From positions 1-28,482 of the forward strand of contig NW_003113741.1 in NCBI RefSeq assembly GCF_000003605.2: a stretch of 28,482 nt of DNA, given 5' to 3'. The DNA comes from Saccoglossus kowalevskii (lineage: Eukaryota > Hemichordata > Enteropneusta > Harrimaniidae). This document shows positions 13,446 to 24,956 of this stretch, piece by piece (position 1 is the stretch's first letter; the number at the start of each line of letters is the position of its first letter). The notes under the pieces were generated by a model. That model was not told where the DNA came from. It worked only from the letters and a program-made list of their open reading frames with translations, and did no database searches. A program made the position numbers and the translations under genes.

Positions 13446-14243
13446 TTAGTTATAGGCGAATACGTATGCCTAGATGTAAATACCTGTATATCACCTGAAG
13501 CTTAGTTATAGGCGAATACGTATGCCTAGTTGTAAATACCTATATATCACCTGAAAGCTTAGTTATAGACGAATGCGTATGCCTAGTTGTAAATACCTAT
13601 ATATCATCTGAAAGCTTAGTTATAGGCGAATACGTATGCCTAGTTGTAAATACCTATATATCACCTGAAACCTTAGTTATAGACGAATGCGTATGCCTAG
13701 TTGTAAATACCTATATATCATCTGAAAGCTTAGTTATAGACGAATACGTATGCCTAGTTGTAAATACCTATATATCACCTGAAAGCTTAGTTATAGACGA
13801 ATACGTATGCCTAGTTGTAAATACCTATATATCACCTGAAAGCTTAGTTATAGACGAATACGTATGCCTAGTTGTAAATACCTATATATCACCTGAAAGC
13901 TTAGTTATAGGCGAATACGTATGCCTAGTTGTAAATACCTATATATCATCTGAAAGCTTAGTTATAGACGAATACGTATGCCTAGTTGTAAATACCTATA
14001 TATCATCTGAAAGCTTAGTTATAGGCGAATACGTATGCCTAGTTGTAAATACCTATATATCACCTGAAAGCTTAGTTATAGGCGAATACCTATGCCTAGA
14101 TGTAAATACCTATATATCATCTGAAAGCTTAGTTATAGTCGAATACGTATGCCTAGTTGTAAATACCTATATATCACCTGAAAGCTTAGTTATAGGCTAA
14201 TACGTATGCCTAGTTGTAAATACCTATATATCATCTGAAAGCT
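13446..14243 (+). repeat. 22-unit higher-order repeat, copy 2 (first 14 units)
   Basis: Repeats the opening 14 units of 12192-13445. Its first unit has TACCTGTATATC and a 1-bp loss (GAAGC near 13499). The twelfth unit has TACCTATGCCTAGATG where copy 1 has TACTTATG, 1253 bases apart (22 units less that slip). The fourteenth carries an in-frame TAA at 14198-14200 (GGCTAA). After it the array switches to a different subtype domain, so copy 2 is truncated. Confidence 0.8.
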
Positions 14244-15325
14244 TAGTTATAGACGAATACGTATGCCTAGTTGTAAATACCTATATATCATCTGAAAGCT
14301 TAGTTATAGACGAAAACGTATGCCTAGTTGTAAATACCTATATATCATCTGAAAGCTTAGTTATAGGCGAATACGTATGCCTAGATGTAAATACCTATAT
14401 ATCATCTGAAAGCTTACTTATAGGCGAATACGTATGCCTAGTTGTAAATACCTATATATCATCTGAAAGCTTAGTTATAGACAAATACGTATGCCTAGTT
14501 GTAAATACCTATATATCACCTGAAAGCTTATTTATAGACGAATACGTATGCCTAGTTGTAAATACCTATATATCACCTGAAAGCTTAGTTATAGACGAAT
14601 ACGTATGCCTAGTTGTAAATACCTATATATCATCTGAAAGCTTAGTTATAGACGAATACGTATGCCTAGTTGTAAATACCTATATATCATCTGAAAGCTT
14701 AGTTATAGACGAATACGTATGCCTAGTTGTAAATACCTATATATCACCTGAAAGCTTAGTTATAGACGAATACGTATGCCTAGTTGTAAATACCTATATA
14801 TCATCTGAAAGCTTAGTTATAGACAAATACGTATGCCTAGTTGTAAATATCTATATATCATCTGAAAGCTTAGTTATAGACGAATACGTATGCCTAGTTG
14901 TAAATACCTATATATCACCTGAAAGCTTAGTTATAGACGAATACGTATGCCTAGTTGTAAATACCTATATATCATCTGAAAGCTTTGTTATAGACGAATA
15001 CGTATGCCTAGTTGTAAATACCTATATATCATCTGAAAGCTTAGTTATAGGCGAATACGTATGCCTAGATGTAAATACCTATATATCATCTGAAAGCTTA
15101 GTTATAGGCGAAAACGTATGCCTAGTTGTAAATACCTATATATCATCTGAAAGCTTAGTTATAGACAAATACGTATGCCTAGTTGTAAATACCTATATAT
15201 CATCTGAAAGCTTACTTATAGGCGAATATGTATGCCTAGTTGTAAATACCTATATATCATCTGAAAGCTTAGTTATAGACAAATACGTATGCCTAGTTGT
15301 AAATACCTATATATCATCTGAAAGC
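14244..15325 (+). other. GACAAA-marked domain, neither C- nor M-type
   Basis: About 19 units with no TGC and no ATGGG variant. GACAAA (G to A at unit position 13) occurs at 14481, 14823, 15165 and 15279, with a further one at 15735; the spacings are 6, 6, 2 and 8 units. Other paired rare marks are GAAAACG (14315 and 15113) and CTTACTTA (C at 14417 and 15215), each pair exactly 798 bases (14 units) apart. A local 14-unit duplication with some later shuffling fits this. Confidence 0.7.
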
Positions 15326-15950
15326 TTAGTTATGGGCGAATACGTATGCCTAGTTGTAAATACCTATATATCATCTGAAAGCTTAGTTATAGGCGAATAC
15401 GTATGCCTAGTTGTAAATACCTATATATCACCTGAAAGCTTAGTTATAGACGAATACGTATGCCTAGTTGTAAATACCTATATATCATCTGAAAGCTTAG
15501 TTATAGGCGAATACGTATGCCTAGTTATAAATAGCTATATATCACCTGAAAGCTTAGTTATAGGCGAATATGTATGCCTAGTTGTAAATACCTATATATC
15601 ATCTGAAAGCTTAGTTATAGGCGAATACGTATGCCTAGTTGTAAATACCTATATATCACCTGAAAGCTTAGTTATAGGCGAATACGTATGCCTAGTTGTA
15701 TATACCTATATATCACCTGAAAGCTTAGTTATAGACAAATACGTATGCCTAGTTGTAAATACCTATATATCATCTGAAAGCTTAGTTATAGGCGAATACG
15801 TATGCCTAGTTGTAAATACCTATATATCACCTGAAAGCTTAGTTATAGGCGAATATGTATGCCTAGTTGTAAATACCTATATATCACCTGAAAGCTTAGT
15901 TATAGGCGAATACGTATGCCTAGTGTAAATACTATATATCATCTGAAAGC

Positions 15951-16520
15951 TTAGTTATGGTCGAATACGTATGCCTAGTTGTAAATACCTATATATCATC
16001 TGAAAGCTTAGTTATAGACGAATATGTATGCCTAGTTGTAAATACCTATATATCATCTGAAAGCTTAGTTATAGGCGAATACGTATGCCTAGTTGTAAAT
16101 ACCTATATATCATCTGAAAGCTTAGATATAGGCGAATACGTATGCCTAGTTGTAAATACCTATATGTCACCTGAAAGCTTAGATATAGGCGAATACGTAT
16201 GCCTAGTTGTAAATACCTATATATCACCTGAAAGCTTAGTTATAGGCGAATACGTATGCCTAGTTGTAAATACCTATATATCACCTGAAGGCTTAGTTAT
16301 AGACGAATGCGTATGCCTAGTTGTAAATACTTATATATCATCTGAAAGCTTAGTTATAGGCGAATACGTATGCCTAGTTGTAAATACCTATATATCACCT
16401 GAAAGCTTAGTTATAGACGAATGCGTATGCCTAGTTGTAAATACCTATATATCATCTGAAGGCTGAGTTATAGACGAATACGTATGCCTAGTTGTAAATA
16501 CCTATATATCATCTGAAAGC
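15951..16520 (+). repeat. 10-unit block, copy 2, ending in the TGA module
   Basis: Second copy of 5353-5922. It starts just after a pair of adjacent 1-bp deletions near 15924 and 15932, and its first unit reads ATGGTCG rather than ATGGGCG. The marks are G at 16166 (TATGTCAC) and TGA at 16464-16466. It brings an isolated pair of C-type (TGC) units near 16308 and 16422 into a region where that subtype is otherwise missing between about 13740 and 22690. Confidence 0.85.
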
Positions 16521-16691
16521 TTAGTTATAGACGAATACGTATGCCTAGTTGTAAATACCTATATATCAACTGAAAGCTTAGATATAGGCGAATACGTATG
16601 CCTAGTTATAAATACCTATATATCATCTGAAAGCTTAGTTATAGACGAATACGTATGCCTAGTTGTAAATACCTATATATCACATGAAAGC

Positions 16692-17204
16692 TTAGTTATA
16701 GACGAATACGTATGCCTAGTTGTATATACCTATTTATCATCTGAAAGCTTAGTTATAGACGAATACATATGCCTAGTTGTATATACCTATATATCATCTG
16801 AAAGCTTAGTTATAGACGAATACGTATGCCTAGTTGTATATACCTATATATCACCTGAAAGCTTAGTTATAGACGAATACGTATGCCTAGTTGTAAATAC
16901 CTATATATCACCTGAAAGCTTAGTTATAGACGAATACGTATGCCTAGTTGTAAATACCTATATATCATCTGAAAGCTTAGTTATAGACGAATACGTATGC
17001 CTAGTTGTAAATACCTATATATCATCTGAAAGCTTAGTTATGGGCGAATACGTATGCCTAGTTGTATATACCTATATATCATCTGAAAGCTTAGTTATAG
17101 ACGAATACGTATGCCTAGATGTAAATACCTATATATCATCTGAAAGCTTAGTTATAGGCGAATATGTATGCCTAGATGTAAATACCTATATATCACCTGA
17201 AAGC
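16692..17204 (+). repeat. 9-unit block, copy 1 (GTATATACC type)
   Basis: Nine units marked by TATTTATCAT at 16731, TACATATGCC in the next unit, GTTGTATATACC in four units and a TATGTA/CTAGATG unit at the end. The same run is at 18687-19199, offset by exactly 1995 bases (35 units), and looks identical by eye. The units on either side differ. Confidence 0.88.
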
Positions 17205-20200
17205 TTAGTTATAGACGAATACGTATGCCTAGTTGTAAATACCTATATATCATCTGAAAGCTTAGTTATAGGCGAATACGTATGCCTAGTTGTAAATACC
17301 TATATATCACCTGAAAGCTTAGTTATAGACGAATACGTATGCCTAGTTGTAAATACCTATATATCACCTGAAAGCTTAGTTATAGACGAATACGTATGCC
17401 TAGTTGTAAATACCTATATATCATCAGAAAGCTTAGTTATAGGCGAATACGTATGCCTAGTTGTAAATACCTATATATCACCTGAAAGCTTAGTTATAGA
17501 CGAATACGTATGCCTAGTTGTAAATACCTATATATCATCTGAAAGCTTAGTTATAGACGAATACGTATGCCTAGTTGTAAATACCTATATATCATCTGAA
17601 AGCTTAGATATAGGCGAATACGTATGCCTAGTTGTAAATACCTATATATCATCTGAAAGCTTAGTTATAGACGAATACGTATGCCTAGTTGTAAATACCT
17701 ATATATCATCTGAAAGCTTAGTTATAGACGAATACGTATGCCTAGTTGTATATACCTATATATCACCTGAAAGCTTAGTTATAGACGAATACGTATGCCT
17801 AGTTGTAAATACCTATATATCACCTGAAAGCTTAGTTATAGACGAATACGTATGCCTAGTTGTAAATACCTATATAGCATCTGAAAGCTTAGTTATAGGC
17901 GAATACGTATGCCTAGTTGTAAATACCTATATATCACCTGAAAGCTTAGTTATAGACGAATACGTATGCCTAGTTGTAAATACCTATATATCATCTGAAA
18001 ACTTAGTTATAGGCGAATACGTATGCCTAGTTGTAAATACCTATATGTCACCTGAAAGCTTAGTTATAGACGAATACGTATGCCTAGTTGTAAATACCTA
18101 TATATCATCTGAAAGCTTAGTTATGGGCGAATACGTATGCCTAGTTGTAAATACCTATATATCATCTGAAAGCTTAGTTATAGACGAATACGTATGCCTA
18201 GTTGTAAATACCTATATATCACCTGAAAGCTTAGTTATAGACGAATACGTATGCCTAGTTGTAAATACCTATATATCATCTGAAAGCTTAGTTATGGGCG
18301 AATACGTATGCCTAGTTGTAAATACCTATATATCACCTGAAAGCTTAGATATAGGCGAATACGTATGCCTAATTATAAATACCTATATATCATCTGAAAG
18401 CTTAGTTATAGACGAATACGTATGCCTAGTTGTAAATACCTATATATCATCTGAAAGCTTAGTTATGGGCGAATACGTATGCCTAGTTGTAAATACCTAT
18501 ATATCACCTGAAAGCTTAGTTATAGACGAATACGTATGCCTAGTTGTAAATACCTATATATCATCTGAAAGCTTAGTTATGGGCGAATACGTATGCCTAG
18601 TTGTAAATACCTATATATCACCTGAAAGCTTAGTTATAGACGAATACGTATGCCTAGTTGTAAATACCTATATATCACCTGAAAGCTTAGTTATAGACGA
18701 ATACGTATGCCTAGTTGTATATACCTATTTATCATCTGAAAGCTTAGTTATAGACGAATACATATGCCTAGTTGTATATACCTATATATCATCTGAAAGC
18801 TTAGTTATAGACGAATACGTATGCCTAGTTGTATATACCTATATATCACCTGAAAGCTTAGTTATAGACGAATACGTATGCCTAGTTGTAAATACCTATA
18901 TATCACCTGAAAGCTTAGTTATAGACGAATACGTATGCCTAGTTGTAAATACCTATATATCATCTGAAAGCTTAGTTATAGACGAATACGTATGCCTAGT
19001 TGTAAATACCTATATATCATCTGAAAGCTTAGTTATGGGCGAATACGTATGCCTAGTTGTATATACCTATATATCATCTGAAAGCTTAGTTATAGACGAA
19101 TACGTATGCCTAGATGTAAATACCTATATATCATCTGAAAGCTTAGTTATAGGCGAATATGTATGCCTAGATGTAAATACCTATATATCACCTGAAAGCT
19201 TAGTTATGGGCGAATACGTATGCCTAGTTGTAAATACCTATATATCATCTGAAAGCTTAGTTATAGACGAATACGTATGCCTAGTTGTAAATACCTATAT
19301 ATCACCTGAAAGCTTAGTTATAGACGAATACGTATGCCTAGTTGTAAATACCTATATATCATCTGAAAGCTTAGTTATGGGCGAATACGTATGCCTAGTT
19401 GTAAATACCTATATATCACCTGAAAGCTTAGATATAGGCGAATACGTATGCCTAGTTATAAATACCTACATATCATCTGAAAGCTTAGTTATAGACGAAT
19501 ACGTATGCCTAGTTGTAAATACCTATATATCATCTGAAAGCTTAGTTATGGGCGAATACGTATGCCTAGTTGTAAATACCTATATATCATCTGAAAGCTT
19601 AGTTATAGGCGAATACGTATGCCTAGTTGTAAATACCTATATATCACCTGAAAGCTTAGATATAGGCGAATACGTATGCCTAGTTGTAAATACCTATATA
19701 TCATCTGAAAGCTTAGTTATAGACGAATACGTATGCCTAGTTGTAAATACCTATATATCATCTGAAAGCTTAGTTATGGGCGAATACGTATGCCTAGTTG
19801 TAAATACCTATATATCATCTGAAAGCTTAGTTATAGACGAATACGTATGCCTAGTTGTAAATACCTATATATCATCTGAAAGCTTAGTTATGGGCGAATA
19901 CGTATGCCTAGTTGTAAATACCTATATATCATCTGAAAGCTTAGTTATAGACGAATACGTATGCCTAGTTGTAAATACCTATATATCACCTGAAAGCTTA
20001 GTTATAGACGAATACGTATGCCTAGTTGTAAATACCTATATATCACCTGAAAGCTTAGTTATAGACGAATACGTATGCCTAGTTGTAAATACCTATATAT
20101 CATCTGAAAACTTAGTTATAGGCGAATACGTATGCCTAGTTGTAAATACCTATATGTCACCTGAAAGCTTAGTTATAGACGAATACGTATGCCTAGTTGT

Positions 20201-21653
20201 AAATACCTATATATCATCTGAAAGCTTAGTTATAGACGAATACGTATGCCTAGTTGTAAATACCTATATATCATCTGAAAGCTTAGTTATGGGCGAATAC
20301 GTATGCCTAGTTGTAAATACCTATATATCACCTGAAAGCTTAGATATAGGCGAATACGTATGCCTAGTTATAAATACCTATATATCATCTGAAAGCTTAG
20401 TTATAGACGAATACGTATGCCTAGTTGTAAATACCTATATATCATCTGAAAGCTTAGTTATGGGCGAATACGTATGCCTAGATGTAAATACCTATATATC
20501 ATCTGAAAGCTTAGTTATAGGCGAATACGTATGCCTAGTTGTAAATACCTATATATCATCTGAAAGCTTAGTTATAGGCGAATACGTATGCCTAGTTGTA
20601 AATACCTATATATCACCTGAAAGCTTACATATAGGCGAATACGTATGCCTAGTTATCAATATCTATATATCATCTGAAAGCTTAGTTATAGACGAATACG
20701 TATGCCTAGTTGTAAATACCTATATATCATCTGAAAGCTTAGTTATGGGCGAATACGTATGCCTAGTTGTAAATACCTATATATCACCTGAAAGCTTAGT
20801 TATAGACGAATACGTATGCCTAGATGTAAATAGCTATATATCACCTGAAAGCTTAGTTATGGGCGAATACGTATGTCTAGATGTAAATACCTATATATCA
20901 CCTGAAAGCTTAGTTATAGACGAATACGTATGCCTAGTTGTAAATACCTATATATCATCTGAAAGCTTAGTTATAGGCGAATACGTATGCCTAGTTGTAA
21001 ATACCTATATATCACCTGAAAGCTTAGTTATAGGCGAATACGTATGCCTAGTTGTAAATACCTATATATCACCTGAAAGCTTAGTTATAGACGAATACGT
21101 ATGCCTAGTTGTAAATACCTATATATCACCTGAAAGCTTAGTTATAGACGAATACATATGCCTAGTTGTAAATACCTATATATCATCTGAAAGCTTAGTT
21201 ATGGGCGAATACGTATGCCTAGTTGTAAATACCTATATATCACCTGAAAGCTTAGATATAGGCGAATACGTATGCCTAATTATAAATACCTATATATCAT
21301 CTGAAAGCTTAGTTATGGGCGAATACGTATGCCTAGTTGTAAATACCTATATATCATCTGAAAGCTTAGTTATAGGCGAATACGTATGCCTAGTTGTAAA
21401 TACCTATATATCACCTGAAAGCTTAGATATAGGCGAATACGTATGCCTAGTTATAAATACCTATATATCACCTGAAAGCTTAGTTATAGACGAATACGTA
21501 TGCCTAGTTGTAAATACCTATATATCACCTGAAAGCTTAGTTATAGACGAATACGTATGCCTAGTTGTAAATACCTATATATCATCTGAAAGCTTAGTTA
21601 TAGGCGAATATGTATGCCTAGTTGTAAATACTATATATCATCTGAAAGCTTAG
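17040..21653 (+). other. Longest period-derived open frame; not annotated as a gene
   Basis: An ATG-initiated frame of 1537 codons that encodes about 81 copies of a 19-residue unit (EYVCLVVNTYIS then PESLVID or SESLVMG). It has no non-repetitive N- or C-terminal part, signal peptide or recognisable domain. The ATG is simply the A9-to-G subtype change, and the end is a frameshift from a lost C near 21632. The same frame is open upstream back to the TGA at 16464. Common variation is entirely amino-acid changing, unlike a maintained protein. A real repetitive protein cannot be excluded without transcripts, but nothing here favours it. Confidence 0.85.
18687..19199 (+). repeat. 9-unit block, copy 2 (GTATATACC type)
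   Basis: Second copy of 16692-17204, with TATTTATCAT at 18726. The preceding unit is C49 here but has CACATG in copy 1, and the following unit is ATGGG here but plain in copy 1, so the block edges are sharp at unit boundaries as far as the subtype marks can show. Confidence 0.88.
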
Positions 21654-22575
21654 TTATAGACGAATACGTATGCCTAGTTGTAAATACTATATATCACTGA
21701 AAGCTTAGTTATAGACGAATACGTATGCCTAGTTGTAAATACCTATATATCATCTGAAAGCTTAGTTATGGGCGAATACGTATGCCTAGTTGTAAATACC
21801 TATATATCATCTGAAAGCTTAGTTATAGACGAATACGTATGCCTAGTTGTAAATACCTATATATCACCTGAAAGCTTAGTTATAGACGAATACGTACGCC
21901 TAGTTGTAAATACCTATATATCATCTGAAAGCTTAGTTATGGGCGAATACGTATGCCTAGTTGTAAATACCTATATATCACCTGAAAGCTTAGATATAGG
22001 CGAATACGTATGCCTAGTTATAAATACCTATATATCATCTGAAAGCTTAGTTATAGACGAATACGTATGCCTAGTTGTAAATACCTATATATCATCTGAA
22101 AGCTTAGTTATGGGCGAATACGTATGCCTAGTTGTAAATACCTATATATCATCTGAAAGCTTAGTTATAGGCGAATACGTATGCCTAGTTGTAAATACCT
22201 ATATATCATCTGAAAGCTTAGTTATAGGCGAATACGTATGCCTAGTTGTAAATACCTATATATCACCTGAAAGCTTAGATATAAGCGAATACGTATGCCT
22301 AGTTATAAATACCTATATATCATCTGAAAGCTTAGTTATAGACGAATACGTACGCCTAGTTGTAAATACCTATATATCATCTGAAAGCTTAGTTATGGGC
22401 GAATACGTATGCCTAGGTGTAAATACCTATATATCACCTGAGAGCTTACATAGAGGCGAATACGTATGCCTAGTTATAAATACCTATATATCATCTGAAA
22501 GGCTTAATTATAGACGAATACGTATGCCCTAGTTGTAAATACCTATATATCATCTGAAAGCTTAGTTATGGGACG
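21627..22575 (+). other. Cluster of six single-base indels
   Basis: Deletions near 21632 (ACC to AC), 21687 (ACC to AC) and 21695 (CACCTG to CACTG), then insertions near 22500 (GAAAGG), 22529 (GCCCTAG) and 22573 (GGGACG). The phase falls by three and returns by three. Most are one-base changes in short homopolymers. Six of seventeen indels lie within under 1 kb, which suggests local consensus error in the assembly, or a locally divergent patch. Confidence 0.8.
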
Positions 22576-23930
22576 AATACGTATGCCTAGTTGTAAATAC
22601 CTATATATCATCTGAAAGCTTAGTTATAGGCGAATACGTATGCCTAGTTGTAAATACCTATATATCATCTGAAAGCTTAGTTATAGACGAATGCGTATGC
22701 CTAGTTGTAAATACCTATATATCATCTGAAGGCTGAGTTATAGACGAATACGTATGCCTAGTTGTAAATACCTATATATCATCTGAAAGCTTAGTTATAG
22801 ACGAATACGTATGCCTAGTTGTAAATACCTATATATCACCTGAAAGCTTATATATAGGCGAATACGTATGCCTAGTTATAAATACCTATATATCATCTGA
22901 AAGCTTAGTTATAGACGAATACGTATGCCTAGTTGTAAATACCTATATATCACATGAAAGCTTAGTTATAGACGAATACGTATGCCTAGTTGTATATACC
23001 TATATATCACCTGAAAGCTTAGTTATAGACGAATACGTATGTCTAGTTGTAAATACCTATATAACATCTGAAAGCTTAGTTATAGGCTAATACGTATGCC
23101 TAGTTGTAAATACCTATATATCACCTGAAAGCTTAGTTATAGACGAATACGTATGCCTAGTTGTAAATACCTATATATCATCTGAAAACTTAGTTATAGG
23201 CGAATACGTATGCCTAGTTGTAAATACCTATATGTCACCTGAAAGCTTAGTTATAGACGAATACGTATGCCTAGTTGTAAATACCTATATATCATCTGAA
23301 AGCTTAGTTATGGGAGAATACGTATGCCTAGTTGTAAATACCTATATATCACCTAAAAGCTTAGTTATAGAAGAATACGTATGCCTGGTTGTAAATACCT
23401 ATATATCATCTGAAAGCTTAGTTATGGGCGAATACGTATGCCTAGTTGTAAATACCTATATATCACCTGAAAGCTTAGTTATAGACGAATACGTATGCCT
23501 AGTTGTAAATACCTATATATCACCTGAAAGCTTAGTTATAGACGAATACGTATGCCTAGTTGAAAATACCTATATATCATCAGAAAGCTTAGTTATGGGC
23601 GAATACGTATGCCTAGTTGTAAATACCTATATATCATCTGAAAGCTTAGTTATAGACGAATACGTATGCCTAGTTGTAAATACCTATATATCACCTGAAA
23701 GCTTAGTTATAGACGAATACGTATGCCTAGTTGTAAATACCTATATATCATCTGAAAGCTTAGTTATGGGCGAATACGTATGCCTAGTTGTAAATACCTA
23801 TATATCACCTGAAAGCTTAGATATAGGCGAATACGTATGCCTAGTTATAAATACCTATATATCATCTGAAAGCTTAGTTATAGACGAATACGTATGCCTA
23901 GTTGTAAATACCTATATATCATCTGAAAGC

Positions 23931-24329
23931 TTAGTTATGGGCGAATACGTATGCCTAGTTGTAAATACCTATATATCATCTGAAAGCTTAGTTATAGGCG
24001 AATACGTATGCCTAGTTGTAAATACCTATATATCACCTGAAAGCTTAGATATAGGCGAATACGTATGCCTAGTTATAAATACCTATATATCACCTGAAAG
24101 CTTAGTTATAGACGAATACGTATGCCTAGTTGTAAATACCTATATATCACCTGAAAGCTTAGTTATAGACGAATACGTATGCCTAGTTGTAAATACCTAT
24201 ATATCATCTGAAAGCTTAGTTATAGGCGAATATGTATGCCTAGTTGTAAATACCTATATATCACCTGAAAGCTTAGTTATAGACGAATACGTATGCCTAG
24301 TTGTAAATACCTATATATCATCTGAAAGC
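23931..24329 (+). repeat. 7-unit tandem duplication, first copy
   Basis: Seven units (ATGGG, G-type, A5/A31, plain C49, plain T49, TATGTA, plain) repeated directly at 24330-24728. The TATGTA mark at 24231 recurs at 24630, exactly 399 bases on. The only subtype difference seen is TCAACTG in the last unit of the second copy. Part of the same module is also at about 21430-21620 and 28150-28340. Confidence 0.88.
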
Positions 24330-24728
24330 TTAGTTATGGGCGAATACGTATGCCTAGTTGTAAATACCTATATATCATCTGAAAGCTTAGTTATAGGCGA
24401 ATACGTATGCCTAGTTGTAAATACCTATATATCACCTGAAAGCTTAGATATAGGCGAATACGTATGCCTAGTTATAAATACCTATATATCACCTGAAAGC
24501 TTAGTTATAGACGAATACGTATGCCTAGTTGTAAATACCTATATATCACCTGAAAGCTTAGTTATAGACGAATACGTATGCCTAGTTGTAAATACCTATA
24601 TATCATCTGAAAGCTTAGTTATAGGCGAATATGTATGCCTAGTTGTAAATACCTATATATCACCTGAAAGCTTAGTTATAGACGAATACGTATGCCTAGT
24701 TGTAAATACCTATATATCAACTGAAAGC
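24330..24728 (+). repeat. 7-unit tandem duplication, second copy
   Basis: Direct repeat of 23931-24329. Its last unit has TCAACTG in place of TCATCTG, which links it to the tail of the 33-unit block. The absence of this duplication from the copy at 24957-27065 indicates that it arose after the two large blocks separated, or was lost from the second. Confidence 0.85.
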
Positions 24729-24956
24729 TTAGATATAGGCGAATACGTATGCCTAGTTATAAATACCTATATATCATCTGAAAGCTTAGTTATAGACGAA
24801 TACGTATGCCTAGTTGTAAATACCTATATATCACATGAAAGCTTAGTTATAGACGAATACGTATGCCTAGTTGTATATACCTATATATCACCTGAAAGCT
24901 TAGTTATAGACGAATACGTATGTCCAGTTGTAAATACCTATATAACATCTGAAAGC

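Larger units (their letters stand above)
17034..22570 (+). other. M-type domain (ATGGG and TTAGATATA/GTTATAAAT units)
   Basis: About 97 units with frequent ATGGG units and with the linked haplotype A5-G11-A31 (TTAGATATAGG followed by GTTATAAAT in the same unit). C-type units are absent. The region 20460-21000 resembles 11290-11900, sharing a rare AATAGC change (11655 and 20829), and in part 22110-22480. Order is otherwise irregular, with many two- to seven-unit motifs recurring at varied spacing. Confidence 0.75.
23076..24956 (+). repeat. 33-unit higher-order repeat, copy 1
   Basis: Runs from the unit with in-frame TAA (GGCTAA, 23088-23090) to the next such unit 1881 bases later, exactly 33 units. 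First 17 units match copy 2 in order: TAA unit, GAAAACTTAG, TATATGTCAC, plain, ATGGGAG, GAAGAA/CCTGG and so on. The middle differs, and the last units (TCAACTG, GTTATAAAT, CACATG, GTATATACC, TATAACATC) match again. Its middle contains a 7-unit tandem duplication. Confidence 0.9.
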
